Assembly (NCBI GenBank): GCA_021648585.1
Contig: JAKISM010000022.1
Location: 1-23,192, forward strand
Direction: 5' to 3'
DNA: 23,192 nt
DNA from: Devosiaceae bacterium
Lineage (GTDB): Bacteria > Pseudomonadota > Alphaproteobacteria > Rhizobiales > Devosiaceae
Every line of letters starts with the position of its first letter. The first letter of the stretch is position 1. Positions 22,093-23,192 of this stretch are shown one piece after another. Position numbers and translations under genes: made by a program. Under the pieces are notes generated by a model, which made no database searches, was not told the origin of the DNA, and worked only from the letters and a program-made list of their open reading frames with translations.

Positions 22093-22779
22093 ATGTCAGA
22101 AGAAAATATTTTTAGTGAAGTTGATGAAGAACTTCGTAATGAGCGCATGCGTAATATGTGGCGCAAATATGCACCGCTTTTTATAGGTTTAGCTCTGGCT
22201 GTTGTTTTGGCAGTTGCCGCGAAAGAGGGCTGGGAGTTTTATCAAAAATCCGTTTCCTCAAAATCATCTGAGCAATATTTTGCAGCTATTGATTTTGTGG
22301 AGCAAGATAATGTTGTTGCAGCGCAAGAAGCGCTAAACATCGTTATTAATGAAGGTAGCGGGAAATATCCGATTTTGGCGCAATTTCGCCAAGCCGCATT
22401 ATTGCTTAGCGAGGGTAAAAATCAACAAGCAGTTACTGCCTATGATGCGCTTGCAACAAGTTTAAGCGAAAAAAGATTACGAGATCTAGCTTTGCTTTTT
22501 GCAGCCAATGCACTTGTTGATAGTGGTGATGTGGCGGCAGTTAATGCAAGAATTGGCGGTTTTATCGCATCTGATAATTCACTAAGAATTATGGCAGAAG
22601 AAATTTTGGGTCTAACATATTATGCTAATGGTGATTTAGATAAAGCACGTGAGACATTTGCAAGAGTTCTACTGAACCCACAAGCTCAAAGCGCTTCTCT
22701 TGCTAGAATAGATATTTATATTTCGCAATTAGTAGCACAGGGTGCTAAAGCGCCAAGTGTAGGCGAAAATAATAATTAA
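22093..22779 (+). CDS. Membrane-anchored TPR_21 (YfgM-like) protein
   Basis: This 228-residue protein has a cytoplasmic N-terminus of about 25 charged residues, one membrane helix (about 26-43, YAPLFIGLALAVVLAVAA), and a C-terminal helical repeat domain with degenerate TPR units (for example AAQEALNIVINEGSGKYPILAQFRQA and ILGLTYYANGDLDKARETFARVL). It resembles the TPR_21 family (YfgM in E. coli, an ancillary partner of the Sec translocon and periplasmic chaperones). In many proteobacteria this gene sits just before der, as here, 261 bp upstream. AGGT lies 6 bp before the ATG. The precise role in alphaproteobacteria is not established. Confidence 0.82.
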   Translation: MSEENIFSEVDEELRNERMRNMWRKYAPLFIGLALAVVLAVAAKEGWEFYQKSVSSKSSEQYFAAIDFVEQDNVVAAQEALNIVINEGSGKYPILAQFRQAALLLSEGKNQQAVTAYDALATSLSEKRLRDLALLFAANALVDSGDVAAVNARIGGFIASDNSLRIMAEEILGLTYYANGDLDKARETFARVLLNPQAQSASLARIDIYISQLVAQGAKAPSVGENNN

Positions 22780-22841
22780 ATAGAAATCATGTTTTTAATA
22801 AATGCGAAAATGTTGAATAGCCCGCCAACATAGGGCATGGC

Positions 22842-23017
22842 ATGGAAAAAGAATAAACGGCGGAATAATAAATGAGCTTGATAGAGCCCCCCTACGCCAA
22901 GGCTTCGGGCGGCATAAGCAATTCTAAAGTTCGCAAAACGAACTAAGAAGTGCTAATGGAAAAAGAAAAACGGCGGGGGTGTCGGGGTCGGGAGCGACAA
23001 GCGACCAACGGCGACAA
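22842..23017. repeat. Composite repeat region upstream of der
   Basis: Two near-identical units beginning ATGGAAAAAGAA and continuing AAACGGCGG lie at 22842-22863 and 22956-22976. They flank 92 bp that contain AGTTCG-CAAAA-CGAACT (a 6-bp hairpin at 22928-22944) and a GGCTTCGGGCGGC stretch. From 22971 to 23017 is the G+C-rich repeat also found, in the opposite orientation, inside the RND adaptor gene (8075-8160). The stretch appears non-coding: frames are short or stop early. It occupies most of the 261-bp gap between the TPR gene and der, so any der promoter must lie in or around it. Confidence 0.65.
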
Positions 23018-23040
23018 TATAAAAGAGATTTGGATAAATC

Positions 23041-23192
23041 ATGAATGTAACTGTTGCCATTGTTGGCCGCCCCAATGTCGGCAAATCTACTTTGTTTAAT
23101 CGACTTGTAGGCAAAAAAATTGCGTTGGTTGATGATACGCCGGGGGTAACTCGTGATAGGCGAGAGGCTGAGGGGCGCATTGCTGAACTTAG
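23041..23192 (+). CDS. der: Ribosome-assembly GTPase Der, 5' part (runs off window)
   Basis: Fifty codons are visible from the ATG at 23041 to the window end. VAIVGRPNVGKSTLFNRLVG is the G1/P-loop of the first GTPase domain, and KKIALVDDTPGVTRDRREAE is the G2 region with the TPGVTRDR signature of Der (EngA), a double-GTPase needed for 50S subunit maturation. The full protein is normally 440-490 residues. Following a TPR_21 gene is the usual context. Upstream AAAAGAGATTTGG could serve as a weak ribosome site (GAGAT). The identity is clear from the double-GTPase family signature; Era and other GTPases lack this exact G2 sequence. Confidence 0.95.
   Translation, partial: MNVTVAIVGRPNVGKSTLFNRLVGKKIALVDDTPGVTRDRREAEGRIAEL

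Overview
The window is AT-rich chromosomal DNA (roughly 40% G+C by eye, not counted) from an alphaproteobacterium. The best fit is the order Hyphomicrobiales (Rhizobiales). This rests on protein similarity recognised by reading and on familiar gene neighbourhoods: ppx followed by rlmE, guaB–MAPEG–rsmB–guaA, and a TPR_21 protein just before der. The species cannot be named from this alone. Almost all genes are housekeeping or transport genes. No phage genes, CRISPR array, rRNA or tRNA was seen.

Layout. Bases 1-1230 hold the 3' part of citramalate synthase (cimA). 1378-3565 is a two-gene operon: a cysteine-rich ArsR regulator and an Atm1-type ABC exporter, with a perfect palindrome over the regulator's start. 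3788-8878 (minus strand) is an efflux operon read padR, membrane-fusion protein, RND pump. 9147-11595 (minus strand) is a SulP anion transporter followed by the PAP phosphatase cysQ. 11622-11889 is a non-autonomous mobile-like element with 34-bp terminal inverted repeats. 12137-14075 is ppx plus rlmE. 14461-19253 is guaB, a MAPEG membrane protein, rsmB and guaA, tightly packed, with a TIGR02391/Ymh-like gene (19257-19964) attached directly behind guaA. 20239-21183 (minus) is a nucleoside hydrolase. 21429-21980 is a periplasmic L,D-transpeptidase. 22093-22779 is a membrane-anchored TPR protein, and the window ends inside der (23041 onward).

How they work together. The guaB/guaA block makes GMP from IMP, and the MAPEG and rsmB genes ride in the same transcription unit. 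SulP plus CysQ pairs anion (probably sulfate) uptake with removal of the PAP by-product of sulfate assimilation. ArsR/Atm1 looks like a metal- or thiol-stress-sensing exporter unit, and PadR/MFP/RND a drug or xenobiotic efflux unit under a local repressor.

The gaps between genes are unusually rich in structured repeats. They contain a 93-bp two-hairpin element in two copies whose differences compensate in the stem; a 150-160-bp G/C-tract palindrome in two copies, also with a compensating change; a short GTCAT...ATCCA hairpin family in three copies; a G+C-rich element that sits both before der and, in frame, inside the membrane-fusion protein gene; and the mobile-like element beside sulP. In that last element nearly every base is accounted for by nested hairpins, and it carries an open 50-codon frame. 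It and the coding-sequence insertion are the most unusual things in the window.
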